A stretch of DNA of 64,000 nucleotides from Pilosibacter fragilis. Its GTDB lineage: Bacteria > Bacillota > Clostridia > Lachnospirales > Lachnospiraceae. The stretch's first letter is position 1. The number at the start of each line of letters is the position of its first letter. The stretch is taken from the NCBI RefSeq assembly GCF_032490495.1, contig NZ_JAVYJB010000005.1, forward strand, positions 62,001-126,000, in the 5' to 3' direction. The notes under the pieces are model-generated. The model was not told the DNA's origin. It saw nothing but the letters and a program-made list of their open reading frames with translations, and searched no databases. The position numbers and the translations under genes were made by a program. This document shows, in pieces, positions 44,009 to 52,576 of the stretch.

Positions 44009-45367
44009 CTATTTTGTAAAGTTAAGGGTGATCGTACCGTCCTCGTTGTATACAACAGCATCCTTATCCATGGTGATTGCATCGATGGCGGCAAGATACT
44101 CATCTTTTGACTTGAAATATGGTTTTGCTTCCGCGATGACTTTCTTTCCGAGAGCGGCATCGTCCGCAAGAAGTTTTGCGGCGGTGAGCACAAGGCATTC
44201 TGCCGGATAGAGACAGCCGAGCTTCTTATCCTGAACATAGTAATCTTTGCCATGACCTGTTCCGATGGAACCGTTTGCGTGCGGGTGAAGGACCGGCATG
44301 ATGGCGGACACATCGCCCATATCGGTGCTGCCGGTTCCCCAGCCGCCCTCAACGACGCTGTCAGGGCCTGCAACAGTCTCCATAGCCTCTTTCATGACAG
44401 CGGCCATATTTTTATCGTTATTTAACGGGAAGTAGCCCGGATGGTCATCAAGCTCCACATTGCAGCCGATGGCGGCGGCGGAAGCGGCGAGAGCCTGATT
44501 TACTTTTGTATTGTATTTGCGGATCGCGTCGAAGGAAGCGCCGCGCACATAGGATTCCACCTTCGCTGTCTCCGGGATCGCATTGACGGCGAGACCGGCC
44601 TCTGTGATGATCGGGTGGAAGCGGATATGGTCATTGTCTGTGAATGTCTCACGAAGGGCATTGACGGAGTTTAAAGCGCAGGTTGCGGCGTAGAGGGCAT
44701 TTCTGCCGTTCTCCGGCGAGCCGCCTGCGTGGGCGGAAATCCCTTTGAATGTGATATTTTTTGTGACACAGCCGTTGCATCCGTCGCTGATGGAGAGCGC
44801 TTTTCCTTCCGGGAGCTTGCCGGAATGGATCATCATCGCCATATCGACACCGTCAAAGTATCCACGATGGATGAATTCAACTTTTCCGCCGAAATATTTG
44901 ATGATGCCCTGTTTTCTTAAGCTTTCGCGGTATCCAAGCTCAATAAGCTCCTCAGCCGGAACGGAGATGAAACGGATGGATCCGCAGAGACCGTCGAGAG
45001 CGCCTGGCTCCTTTAAGGCAGCGGCAGTTCCGAGAAGAACGGCACACTGGGCATGATGGCCGCAGGCGTGGACGTAATGGGTCTCCGGATCACAGCACGG
45101 GTGGTTTGCAACGATCAGGGAGTCCAGCTCGCCGAGGATCGCGATCTTCGGACCCGGCTTTCCGGTGTCGAGATCTGTGTAGAATCCAGGGATGTTGCCG
45201 GCTTTTGTAAGTGTGTAGCCAAGCTCCTCAAAATGCTGTTCCATGTAGGCGGAAGTCTTCCACTCGCGGAATCCTGTCTCCGGATGTGCCCAGATATGGT
45301 CAGCGGTGTCATAGATCAGTTTTTCGTATTTTTCGACGAGAGAAATTAATTTTTTAGAATCTACCAT
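44009..45367 (-). CDS. M20 family amidohydrolase (AbgB-like)
   Basis: This 452-residue zinc hydrolase has AHPETGFREWKTS, the metal ligands in VHACGHHAQCAVLLG, the catalytic Glu in VPAEELIELG, the dimer-domain motif GISAHAGGSPENGRNA and a late HPHANGSIGTGH. It resembles aminobenzoyl-glutamate hydrolase subunit B and other amidohydrolases. It lies downstream of a complete oligopeptide transporter on the same strand, so it may process imported peptides or amides. A 244-nt gap with a family C repeat separates them. AAAGGAG lies 11 nt before the ATG. The exact substrate is unknown. Confidence 0.85.
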   Translation of the reverse strand: MVDSKKLISLVEKYEKLIYDTADHIWAHPETGFREWKTSAYMEQHFEELGYTLTKAGNIPGFYTDLDTGKPGPKIAILGELDSLIVANHPCCDPETHYVHACGHHAQCAVLLGTAAALKEPGALDGLCGSIRFISVPAEELIELGYRESLRKQGIIKYFGGKVEFIHRGYFDGVDMAMMIHSGKLPEGKALSISDGCNGCVTKNITFKGISAHAGGSPENGRNALYAATCALNSVNALRETFTDNDHIRFHPIITEAGLAVNAIPETAKVESYVRGASFDAIRKYNTKVNQALAASAAAIGCNVELDDHPGYFPLNNDKNMAAVMKEAMETVAGPDSVVEGGWGTGSTDMGDVSAIMPVLHPHANGSIGTGHGKDYYVQDKKLGCLYPAECLVLTAAKLLADDAALGKKVIAEAKPYFKSKDEYLAAIDAITMDKDAVVYNEDGTITLNFTK

Positions 45368-45397
45368 TGTTTTATTACTCCTTTATAAAAAAGTCAG

Positions 45398-45528
45398 GTA
45401 ACTGTTCAGCAGGTCTGCGCATTTACTGCGCTGACCGTAAGAAAACTTAGACTAGAAGGCAAAAATCCTATCGGCACAGCCGATGTGGAATGGATTTTTG
45501 CGCGTAACTGTGAGGAATGAACAGTTAC
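45398..45528 (+). repeat. Interspersed repeat family C, copy 3 (with perfect terminal inverted repeats)
   Basis: A 131-bp element bounded by GTAACTGTTCA (45398-45408) and TGAACAGTTAC (45518-45528), a perfect 11-bp inverted pair. The interior matches copies at 30907 and 15447. It is non-coding and MITE-like. It lies between the oppF-like gene and the amidohydrolase gene. Confidence 0.9.
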
Positions 45529-45611
45529 AAAGCCAGTTATGAATCTGCCAGGTGCAGAAAAAGCTGAAACGGGTACTTTCCTGCCCGGACAGGTGCTGCG
45601 GATGTGAAAGC

Positions 45612-46586
45612 TTATTCGTACAGGAAACAAGCCACCATATGTCCGTCACCGGTGTCCACGAGCTTCGGAATCTCTTTCTTACAGCGTTCCGTGCAGTGCG
45701 GGCAGCGGCCTGCGAGCGGGCAGCCTACCTGATCCCCGATCGGGCTCGGGATATCGCCGGTGAGGGGCAGACGCTCTTTTTTATCAAAGGGGCTTTCCGG
45801 CGGGATCGCGGAGAGAAGCGCCTTAGTGTACGGGTGCTTCGGATCTGCGTAGATTCCCTCCGAAGTGTAGAACTCCATGACACGTCCCAGATACATGATC
45901 ATGATCCGGTCGCTGATGTACTTGATGATGCCGAGGTCATGGGAGATAAAAACATATGTCAGGTTAAACTGCTTCCGCAGGCGGCGGAAGAGGTTGATGA
46001 CCTGTGCCTGGATCGAAACGTCCAGTGCGGATACCGGCTCGTCGCAGACGATGATCTTCGGCTCCATGGAGAGGGCGCGGGCAATGTTCACACGCTGCCT
46101 CTGGCCGCCGGAGAACTCGTGGGGATAGCGCTCCATGTGCTGGATGTCGAGACCGACCTCCTGAAGAGACTCTAACGCTTTCTGGCGGCGTTCCCTTGCG
46201 GTGTCACCGATGTGGTGGACCTTCATCGCTTCTTCAATAGAGTAGGAAGCTGTTTTTCTCGGGTCCAGAGAGGAATACGGATCCTGAAAGATCATCTGGA
46301 TGTCCCTGCGGGCTGCCTCGCGCTCGTAGACCGGCAGATTCCAGAGATCCTTGCCATTGTAGGTGATCGTTCCGGCGGATGGCTTGTGGAGCTTTACAAG
46401 ACAGCGGCCAAGCGTGGATTTGCCGCATCCGGACTCACCGATGATGCCAAGGGTTTCACCCTCATAAATATCAAAAGAAACATCGCTCAATGCGTGGAGA
46501 AGCTTACTCTTTTCCCCTAATTTCTTCCCGCGGATCACGAAATCCTTACTGAGATGATCGACGCTCATGATTACATTTTTTTGCAT
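45612..46586 (-). CDS. Oligopeptide ABC transporter ATPase, OppF/DppF-like
   Basis: This 324-residue ABC ATPase has Walker A GESGCGKSTLG, the Q-loop FQDPYSSLDPRKT, signature FSGGQRQRVNIARAL and Walker B IIVCDEPVSALD. The C-terminal oligo_HPY region has CPLAGRCPHCTERC. It is the second ATPase of a peptide/nickel importer. The start at 46586 overlaps the upstream ATPase by 16 nt; the longer frame from 46640 is rejected. It energises the permease pair encoded upstream on the minus strand. Confidence 0.92.
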   Translation of the reverse strand: MQKNVIMSVDHLSKDFVIRGKKLGEKSKLLHALSDVSFDIYEGETLGIIGESGCGKSTLGRCLVKLHKPSAGTITYNGKDLWNLPVYEREAARRDIQMIFQDPYSSLDPRKTASYSIEEAMKVHHIGDTARERRQKALESLQEVGLDIQHMERYPHEFSGGQRQRVNIARALSMEPKIIVCDEPVSALDVSIQAQVINLFRRLRKQFNLTYVFISHDLGIIKYISDRIMIMYLGRVMEFYTSEGIYADPKHPYTKALLSAIPPESPFDKKERLPLTGDIPSPIGDQVGCPLAGRCPHCTERCKKEIPKLVDTGDGHMVACFLYE

Positions 46587-47599
46587 GTCACATTCACTTC
46601 CCCTCGTGTTAATCTGTGCTCGCCGTCCTGTCTGTGGCATGCCACGAAATGTCCGGGAGCAACTTCCTTAAGCGGTGGTACCTGCTGTCTGCAGATCTCC
46701 GTCGCGTAAGGACAGCGGTTATAAAAGTTGCAGCAGTGGCCGGTAAGGCGGAGATCCGGCGGTGTGCCCGGGATCGTCTTTAAGTCCTCCTTCGTGGAGC
46801 TGCTGAGTTTCGGCATGGAGTCAAGAAGACCCCAGGTGTACGGGTGAAGCGGCTCTTTGTAGAGCGTCTTTGTATCCGCGTATTCTACGGTATTTCCTGC
46901 ATACATGACCATGACGGTGTCGCACATCTCCCAGACAACGCCAAGGTTGTGGGTGATGAGTAAGATCGCTGTGTTGAGCTTCTTCTGGAGATCCTTTAAA
47001 AGCTCAAGAACCTGTGCCTGTACGGTCACATCGAGGGCGGTCGTCGGCTCGTCAGCGATGATGAGCTTCGGATGTCCGCAGACAGCCATGGCGATGATGA
47101 CACGCTGGCACATACCTCCGGAAAGCTCGTGAGGATAGGCATCCATCCGTTTCTCGGCTTCCGGGATGCCGACAAGCTTCAAGGCTTCAACGGCTTTGTT
47201 CCAGGCCTCCTTTTTGCTGACCTTTTCATGCTCTCTGATCATTTCCACCATCTGGTGGCCGATCTTGAATACCGGATCGAGGGAAGTCATCGGGTTCTGG
47301 AAGATCATGCAGCACTCATCGCCGCGGAACTTTTCCATCTGTGCCTCAGAGAGATTCCGGATGTCCACACCGTCGAAGATGATGGAGCCATCTACGATCT
47401 TTCCGGTCTTTGACGGCATGAGCCGCATCACGGAGGCACTTGTGACGCTCTTTCCGGAACCGGACTCACCGACGATCCCCATGGTCGTGCCCTGACGCAG
47501 GCTGAAGCTTACGCCATCGACAGCCTTGGAAACGCCGCTTGCCTGATAGAAATATGTTTTTAATCCATTTACTTTTAAGATTGCATCGTTTTCACTCAT
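46571..47599 (-). CDS. Oligopeptide ABC transporter ATPase, OppD/DppD-like
   Basis: This 342-residue ABC ATPase has Walker A GESGSGKSVTS, Q-loop FQNPMTSLDPV, signature LSGGMCQRV and Walker B LIIADEPTTALD. A Cys-containing oligo_HPY tail follows (CCNFYNRCPYATEIC). The ATG at 47599 lies 8 nt behind GGAGG; three codons earlier is another ATG without spacing. It starts 12 nt after the permease stop. It is a member of a five-gene peptide import operon. Confidence 0.92.
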   Translation of the reverse strand: MSENDAILKVNGLKTYFYQASGVSKAVDGVSFSLRQGTTMGIVGESGSGKSVTSASVMRLMPSKTGKIVDGSIIFDGVDIRNLSEAQMEKFRGDECCMIFQNPMTSLDPVFKIGHQMVEMIREHEKVSKKEAWNKAVEALKLVGIPEAEKRMDAYPHELSGGMCQRVIIAMAVCGHPKLIIADEPTTALDVTVQAQVLELLKDLQKKLNTAILLITHNLGVVWEMCDTVMVMYAGNTVEYADTKTLYKEPLHPYTWGLLDSMPKLSSSTKEDLKTIPGTPPDLRLTGHCCNFYNRCPYATEICRQQVPPLKEVAPGHFVACHRQDGEHRLTRGEVNVTCKKM

Positions 47600-47611
47600 A
47601 GCCTGCACCTC

Positions 47612-48550
47612 CTACTGTTTCATTTTCGGATCCATGACATCACGGATACCATCGCCCAACAGGTTGAAACCGATAACAGTCACGAGGATAAACGCGCCTG
47701 CGGTTCCCGCAACGTGCGGGGCGGTTGTCAGGCAGTCACGGCCGACACGGAGAATGCTGCCCCAGGAGGCGGTCGGAAGCGCGATGCCGAGTCCTAAGAA
47801 GCTTAAGGATGCCTCGGAGATGATAGCGCTTGCGATACGGAGTGTCGCGTAAACGATGATCTGGGATACACAGTTCGGCAAAATATGTAAGAACAGAAGT
47901 CTTACCGGGGAAACACCGACAACGCGGCAGGCGTTGCAGTATTCTTCTTCCTTTACGATCAGTACCTGGCCTCTTGTGACACGGGCAAATCCCGGTACGC
48001 TTGCGATACCGATGGCCAGAATGACGTTCATGACGCCGTTTCCGAGAACGGTGATCAGGATCATGGCTAACAGGATGAACGGAAAGGAGAACATGCCGTC
48101 CATGATCCTCATGAGCACCGCGTCGATCCATCCACCGAAATATCCGGCGGTAAGTCCGATGAGAACGCCGATGATCGCGCCGACGATGGTGGCGCCTACG
48201 GCGACGATCATGGAAATACGGGAGCCGTAGATGATACGGGACAGGATATCACGGCCAAGGTCATCCGTGCCGAAGAGATGTCCGGGAGTGCCGATTCCCT
48301 TAAAGGGCAGGACCGGGTTGATCGCGTTCGGGTCATATGGCGCGATGAGCGGGGCAAATACGGCGATGACTACCATAAAAGCCACGATGAAGAAGCCAAC
48401 GAGGGCTGTTTTGTTTCTCGCTAATTTATGCCAGGCATTGTTCGCGTTCCGCTCTTTTACGAGCATTGCGATATTGGCATCCATTCCAAGCGCCTCACCG
48501 GAAACAACGGAGGACGCAGCAGCAGGTTTTTTCTTTTTTGATAATGTCAT
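47612..48550 (-). CDS. Oligopeptide ABC transporter permease, OppC/DppC-like
   Basis: This is a 312-residue inner-membrane permease. A cytoplasmic N-terminal stretch of about 45 residues precedes the first helix (LVGFFIVAFMVVIAVFAPLI), and six helices are expected in total. The sequence HLFGTDDLGRDILSRIIYGSR is family-typical, and the EAA loop contains EEYCNACRVVGVSPVRLL. It pairs with the upstream permease 6 nt away to form the channel. AAGGGG precedes the ATG. Confidence 0.93.
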   Translation of the reverse strand: MTLSKKKKPAAASSVVSGEALGMDANIAMLVKERNANNAWHKLARNKTALVGFFIVAFMVVIAVFAPLIAPYDPNAINPVLPFKGIGTPGHLFGTDDLGRDILSRIIYGSRISMIVAVGATIVGAIIGVLIGLTAGYFGGWIDAVLMRIMDGMFSFPFILLAMILITVLGNGVMNVILAIGIASVPGFARVTRGQVLIVKEEEYCNACRVVGVSPVRLLFLHILPNCVSQIIVYATLRIASAIISEASLSFLGLGIALPTASWGSILRVGRDCLTTAPHVAGTAGAFILVTVIGFNLLGDGIRDVMDPKMKQ

Positions 48551-48556
48551 AACTCA

Positions 48557-49507
48557 TCACCCCTTTTCCAGTTTAACTTTCGGATTCAGAATCGCGTAGG
48601 CGATATCGACCAGCATGTTGCAGAAGACGAACATGATCGCGGAGAACAGGACCGCACCCTGGATCAGGGAATAATCGCGGTTGTTGATCGCGGTGTTGAT
48701 CATGGTTCCCATGCCCGGCCAGGAGAAGATTCCCTCGGTGATGATGGCACCGGTGAAGGTTCCGGCGATCTGCAGACCTAAAACTGTGATGAGCGGCGGG
48801 AGAGCATTCTTTAATCCGTGGATCAGGATGACTTTGAGTTTTTTGATTCCACGGGCTCTGAGACATCGGATGTAGTCGCTGCTCATGATATCGATCATGC
48901 TGGAACGCATGGTTCTCGCAAAGGTTGCCATCGGGATCGTCGCGAGACAGAAGCCGGGAAGGATCATGTGGCTCACAACATCGCCGAAGCCTTTGGAGAG
49001 ATCGCCCATACCCATAACAGGCAGAAGATTCATTTTAACGGAAAACTGAAGAACCAGCATGAGCGCCAGCCAGAAGATCGGCATGGACACACCTATGAGC
49101 GTGATGACCATGACAATGTAATCGAAGATCGTATTCTGCTTTAATGCAGCGATGATACCAACGCTGGTTCCGATGATGAAAGCGAAGAGAAGTGCTGTCA
49201 GCGTCAGGGTTAATGTGTTCGGAATTCTGGAAGTGATGAGTGGAAGAACGTCCTGACGGTAGCTGTAGGAGTAACCAAAGTCACCGTGGACAAGTCCGCC
49301 AAGATAGAGGGCGTACTGCTCAGGGAGTGATTTGTCGAGGTTCATCTCGGCTCTCATAGCTTCGATGTCCTCCGCATTTGCCTCGATACCTAAGATCGCC
49401 ACTGCCGGATCGCCCGGAAGCATTCGTGTGAGGCAGAAGGTAAGTGTGACGACGACCAGAAGTGTGGGAATCGTCTGCAATAATCGTTTTATGATGATCT
49501 TTCCCAT
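48557..49507 (-). CDS. Oligopeptide ABC transporter permease, OppB/DppB-like
   Basis: This 316-residue permease starts MGKIIIKRLLQTIPTLLVV, the usual first helix. Signatures RMLPGDPAVAIL, the EAA loop SSDYIRCLRARGIKKLKVIL and GAIITEGIFSWPGMG are visible. It is the first permease after the binding-protein gene, separated by 236 nt that contain repeat D. AAAGGA lies 9 nt before the ATG. Substrate type, peptide or nickel, is not decided by this subunit. Confidence 0.93.
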   Translation of the reverse strand: MGKIIIKRLLQTIPTLLVVVTLTFCLTRMLPGDPAVAILGIEANAEDIEAMRAEMNLDKSLPEQYALYLGGLVHGDFGYSYSYRQDVLPLITSRIPNTLTLTLTALLFAFIIGTSVGIIAALKQNTIFDYIVMVITLIGVSMPIFWLALMLVLQFSVKMNLLPVMGMGDLSKGFGDVVSHMILPGFCLATIPMATFARTMRSSMIDIMSSDYIRCLRARGIKKLKVILIHGLKNALPPLITVLGLQIAGTFTGAIITEGIFSWPGMGTMINTAINNRDYSLIQGAVLFSAIMFVFCNMLVDIAYAILNPKVKLEKG

Positions 49508-49691
49508 ATAAATCCAATCCTTTCATAGCTGTCCTGTTCTCTTCACCGGGAAGAATGTGAAGAGAATGGAACAGTTAAATCTCTGTGAGTGTACAGAAAA
49601 AGGGAAACAAACTTAGGATTTGCCTCCCCCTTTCTATGTGTGGAATCCAGCTGCTTTGTGTCTTTAGCACTCACGCAGCGACCGCCGGTTT

Positions 49692-49741
49692 TCGTAATCC
49701 GGGCTATCACCCTGCTTACTCAAACCGGTTTGGTCGTCAAA
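49692..49741 (-). repeat. Interspersed repeat family D, copy 1
   Basis: Its reverse complement shares about 42 of 50 bases with 52221-52270, ending in the same GATAGCCCGGATTACGA. It lies between the binding-protein stop (49744) and the permease gene. It can pair internally (GTTTGACC..AACC) but no T-run follows. Confidence 0.75.
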
Positions 49742-49743
49742 TT

Positions 49744-51444
49744 CTATTTTTCAACCCAGATATTGTTGAATGGTGTTGCGACTAACATCTGATTATCGGC
49801 ACGGAGAACTGCGTTATGTACCTTCGGGGATACGGCCCAGTTCCGGCACTCGTATGCGTAGTAGATACCGGTGTATTCGTTCATAACCTTCTCAATGACT
49901 TTCTTATAGGACTCCGCGCGCTTTGCGTTGTCTGTGGAGCCAAAGCCTTCATTTAAGAGCTCATCCAGTTCCGCATCGTTGTAGCCGCCTGCGTTGGAGG
50001 AGGCGTGAAGTGTCTGGGAGCTGAAGAACTTTCCAAGGAAACCGTAAGGATCCGGATCGCTGTTCCAGCTTACTCCGTAGCTGTTTACAACATCGGACTG
50101 CCAGGAATCAACGACCGCTGCGGACCAGTCGGCCATGGTGGAAGACTTGATATCAAGTGTTACACCGATCTGGCTCCAGTAGTACTGTAACATCTGTGCC
50201 ATCTTCTCGCGATAGGTAGTGGAACCAATGTAAAGGCTCATGGTAAAGCCATCCGGGTAGCCTGCTTCTGCGAGGAGCTTCTTTGCACCTTCCGGATCGT
50301 AGGACGGTACAAGATCATTGTATGCCGTGTCATAAGCGAAGGAGTATACCGGAAGCGGCTGATAAGCTCTTGTGCCTTCGCCGTACTGATAGATACCGGC
50401 TACCATGGAGTCGATATCGACAGCCATTGTGAGTGCTTTTCTGACATCAGCGTTTGCGGTCGGTCCGTTCTGCATATTGAAGCGGACAAAGGTGACAGCG
50501 GAACTCGGTGCCTGAAGTAAGAGGTCCGCATCCTGCGCACGCTTGATGGCTTCGCCCTGAAGATACATCGCGATGTCGACCTCACCGGTCTGGACTGCGT
50601 TGATCGCCTGATTGGAATCGGAGATGATTCGGAACTCGATGCCGTCTACGTTCGGCTCTGTGCCCCAGTAATTCTCATTTTTCTTTAATGTGACTTTTTC
50701 ATCGGTTACGATCTCTTCCAGTGTGAAAGCACCTGTGCCGACGATGTGGGAACCGAAGTCTTCTCCCCAGCCTTCAACTTCCTCTTTCGGGAGGATTGCG
50801 TTTCCGATACCGGCTAACTGAGAGATAAACGGTCCTGCAACAGATTTCATATGGATAACGACCTGTGTCGGGCTTGCAGCTTCGCAGTAATCGAAGAAAT
50901 CACGGCAGATACGATCTGTGGTACTCTCTTCCTTGCTTCGTTCAAGAGAGTATACAACATCATCCGCGGTCATCTTTCTTCCGTCCTGGAATTTACCTTT
51001 CTGGAAGTATACATCATCACGGAGGTTGATGGTGTAGGTCAGGCCGTCATCACTGACAGTGTAATCAGTTGCCAGACTCGGAATCACCTCTTTGTAATCC
51101 TTATCCCAGACAAACAGGGTATCGAGAACATTGTACATAATGTGGTTTTCGTACATGGTTGAGTAGGCTTTTGGATCAAGAGTGCGTGGGGATGAAGGCA
51201 TTGACACAACAAGCGTTCCGCCTTTTACTGCTTCGCCGTCACTTGAGCCGACCGCGATACCTCCGCCGAGTGTCTGATCCGTGGACTTTGCGTCCGGGGA
51301 TACCGCATTGGAGGAAGCCGCTGCTGTTTCAGCGGTGGAACCGGCTGCTGTTGTGGAGGATGTCTGGGAACCGCCGCATCCTGCCAGGGAAGATGCTGCC
51401 ATAACGGCTGCAGCTGCGAGTGCAATAAGTCGTCTCTTCTTCAT
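49744..51444 (-). CDS. Peptide ABC transporter substrate-binding lipoprotein
   Basis: This 566-residue SBP_bac_5 lipoprotein has a signal peptide with lipobox LAGC (Cys about 23) and a Ser/Thr/Ala-rich linker (about 26-70). Then comes the binding fold with MPSSPRTLDPKAYS, YTINLRDDVYFQKGKF and TADDVVYSLERS motifs. It captures peptides or similar ligands outside the cell for the permeases and ATPases downstream. GGAGAG lies 9 nt before the ATG. Its leader carries a promoter and a terminator-like hairpin, so the operon may be attenuated. Confidence 0.92.
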   Translation of the reverse strand: MKKRRLIALAAAAVMAASSLAGCGGSQTSSTTAAGSTAETAAASSNAVSPDAKSTDQTLGGGIAVGSSDGEAVKGGTLVVSMPSSPRTLDPKAYSTMYENHIMYNVLDTLFVWDKDYKEVIPSLATDYTVSDDGLTYTINLRDDVYFQKGKFQDGRKMTADDVVYSLERSKEESTTDRICRDFFDYCEAASPTQVVIHMKSVAGPFISQLAGIGNAILPKEEVEGWGEDFGSHIVGTGAFTLEEIVTDEKVTLKKNENYWGTEPNVDGIEFRIISDSNQAINAVQTGEVDIAMYLQGEAIKRAQDADLLLQAPSSAVTFVRFNMQNGPTANADVRKALTMAVDIDSMVAGIYQYGEGTRAYQPLPVYSFAYDTAYNDLVPSYDPEGAKKLLAEAGYPDGFTMSLYIGSTTYREKMAQMLQYYWSQIGVTLDIKSSTMADWSAAVVDSWQSDVVNSYGVSWNSDPDPYGFLGKFFSSQTLHASSNAGGYNDAELDELLNEGFGSTDNAKRAESYKKVIEKVMNEYTGIYYAYECRNWAVSPKVHNAVLRADNQMLVATPFNNIWVEK

Positions 51445-51581
51445 AAATGAATCTCTCCTCTCTCTTTTCTTTTACGAACGATCCGGGTGGGGAATCTCCG
51501 GTGCCGGTGGGTATCCGGCAGTCGCTTCCGGAGAACCGGAGGAACTGCTCAATAATCTTACAGTGAAGTCCGGGTAAAAAA

Positions 51582-51614
51582 GAAAGGCGCACTTTTGTCA
51601 GAAGTTATCGCCTT
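51582..51614 (-). terminator. Terminator-like hairpin in the binding-protein leader
   Basis: On the minus strand AAAGGCG pairs with CGCCTTT, followed by CTTTTTT (ending about 51575). It lies just downstream of the predicted transcription start and before the gene, so it could attenuate transcription. Confidence 0.55.
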
Positions 51615-51653
51615 TGATAGTTGGAATGGATCGTTAATAAAATTATGTGCTTA

Positions 51654-51682
51654 AGAATAAAACCATAACTTAAAAAAGTCAA
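51654..51682 (-). promoter_or_regulatory. Promoter of the peptide-transport operon
   Basis: On the minus strand TTGACT (51682-51677), a 17-nt spacer and TATTCT (51659-51654). The start of transcription would be near 51647, giving a leader of about 200 nt. Confidence 0.55.
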
Positions 51683-51902
51683 GTATTTTTTAAATTCACT
51701 TTACTTAATTCGGCACAATAATCAAAAAATAAGAATTATGTAACTTTTGTTTCTACAAAATGGAAAAAACTGTCAACAAAGAGATGATAGATCTGATCTT
51801 GGAAAGTCTTTCAGGAGCCGATTTTTGTTCGAACCGGATATGATTGGAAAAAATAGTGACTGGATATAGGAATTTTTAATAGCAAATATTCTGAAAATAA
51901 AA

Positions 51903-51931
51903 TTGACATATGGAAAGAAGTGTGCTAATCT
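51903..51931 (+). promoter_or_regulatory. Promoter of the T-box leader
   Basis: TTGACA (51903-51908), 17-nt spacer, TAATCT (51926-51931). The -35 box is consensus. Start expected near 51938. Confidence 0.75.
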
Positions 51932-51937
51932 TTAATC

Positions 51938-52404
51938 CATAAAAATTAAAAACAAAAAGTCGATGAGCAAAGAGAGTACATTCGGAATGAAATCACAGAG
52001 AGCTGTCGGTGGTGGAAGACAGTATGGAATTCCCTATGGAATGGGTTTGTGAGACGCCAGGTGAAAGAGATTCGAGTAGCTGCGGCCGTGATTCCTGCGT
52101 TAAAGGATAAGAGTATCGAAAGAGATTTCCGTACTCTGAAATGAGACAGATTGGTGGCAGATATTCCGATGTGGGATAGCTGCTATTTTTGTTTGAAAGT
52201 GTTGTCAGGCTGGATAGACATTTGACAACCAAGCCTACATGAGTAAGTAGGGCGATAGCCCGGATTACGAATGGAGGCGGCAACTGTGGGAGTGCCGTAG
52301 GCACGGAGCAGTTGGCTTTCGAGGAAGACTGATCTGTGAAATCGGGTGGCACCACGAACAATTTCGTCCCGGCATAGTGAAAACTATGTCCGGGACTTTT
52401 TTTA
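51938..52404 (+). promoter_or_regulatory. T-box riboswitch, specifier UGG (tryptophan)
   Basis: The T-box GGGTGGCACCACG (52344-52356) and a terminator GTCCCGG..CCGGGAC plus seven T (52366-52404) are classical. In stem I, GCAAA (51967-51971) pairs with TTTGT (52046-52050) and GGAAT (51984-51988) with ATTCC (52029-52033). This frames an internal loop with AGTA on the 5' side and CTATGGAATGGG on the 3' side. The specifier triplet, next to the closing helix and followed by a purine, reads TGG (52042-52044), which codes for Trp. The leader is about 465 nt, longer than usual, because repeat D lies between stem I and the T-box. An extra hairpin with T-run (52156-52190) precedes that insert. Confidence 0.85.
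52221..52270 (+). repeat. Interspersed repeat family D, copy 2, inside the T-box leader
   Basis: It shares about 42 of 50 bases with the reverse complement of 49692-49741. It lies between the stem I/III part and the antiterminator part of the T-box, bounded on its left by a GTTGTCA/TGACAAC hairpin (52201-52228). Confidence 0.75.
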
Positions 52405-52542
52405 TGTAACTGGAAATTCCGAGGAATTCCCTGTTACGTAAAAAGGCATTAACGTGCCAAAGATGCGCACTCGCGCGAAGATGTAGATTGTCGCAAGCGA
52501 CCGCGCGAGGCGCGAGAATGTGCCAAGGCACATTCGTTTTTA
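52398..52542 (+). repeat. Interspersed repeat family A, copy 2
   Basis: Nearly identical to 32151-32293 over about 140 bases, with the same four hairpins. As in copy 1, it begins inside the T-run of a terminator, here that of the T-box. Its 3' end lies about 35 nt before the broken start of the sugar-transport ATPase. Confidence 0.9.
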
Positions 52543-52576
52543 CTTATTTTCAACGTGCTGCTTTACCCCTTACTGA

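Larger units (their letters stand above)
51445..51902. other. Divergent intergenic region
   Basis: It holds the leader and promoter of the peptide-transport operon (minus, to 51682). About 200 nt of AT-rich sequence follow with no recognisable element, up to the T-box promoter on the plus strand. No gene is seen. Confidence 0.6.

Noticed and set aside
49589..49792. Frame sharing FVIRAITLLT-like words with the minus frame at 51993-52361
   Set aside because: The similarity is repeat D translated in both places, not a protein family.
51820..51860. Possible tRNA T-arm (GTTCGAACC)
   Set aside because: No acceptor, D or anticodon arms can be built around it. No tRNA gene was found elsewhere in the window.
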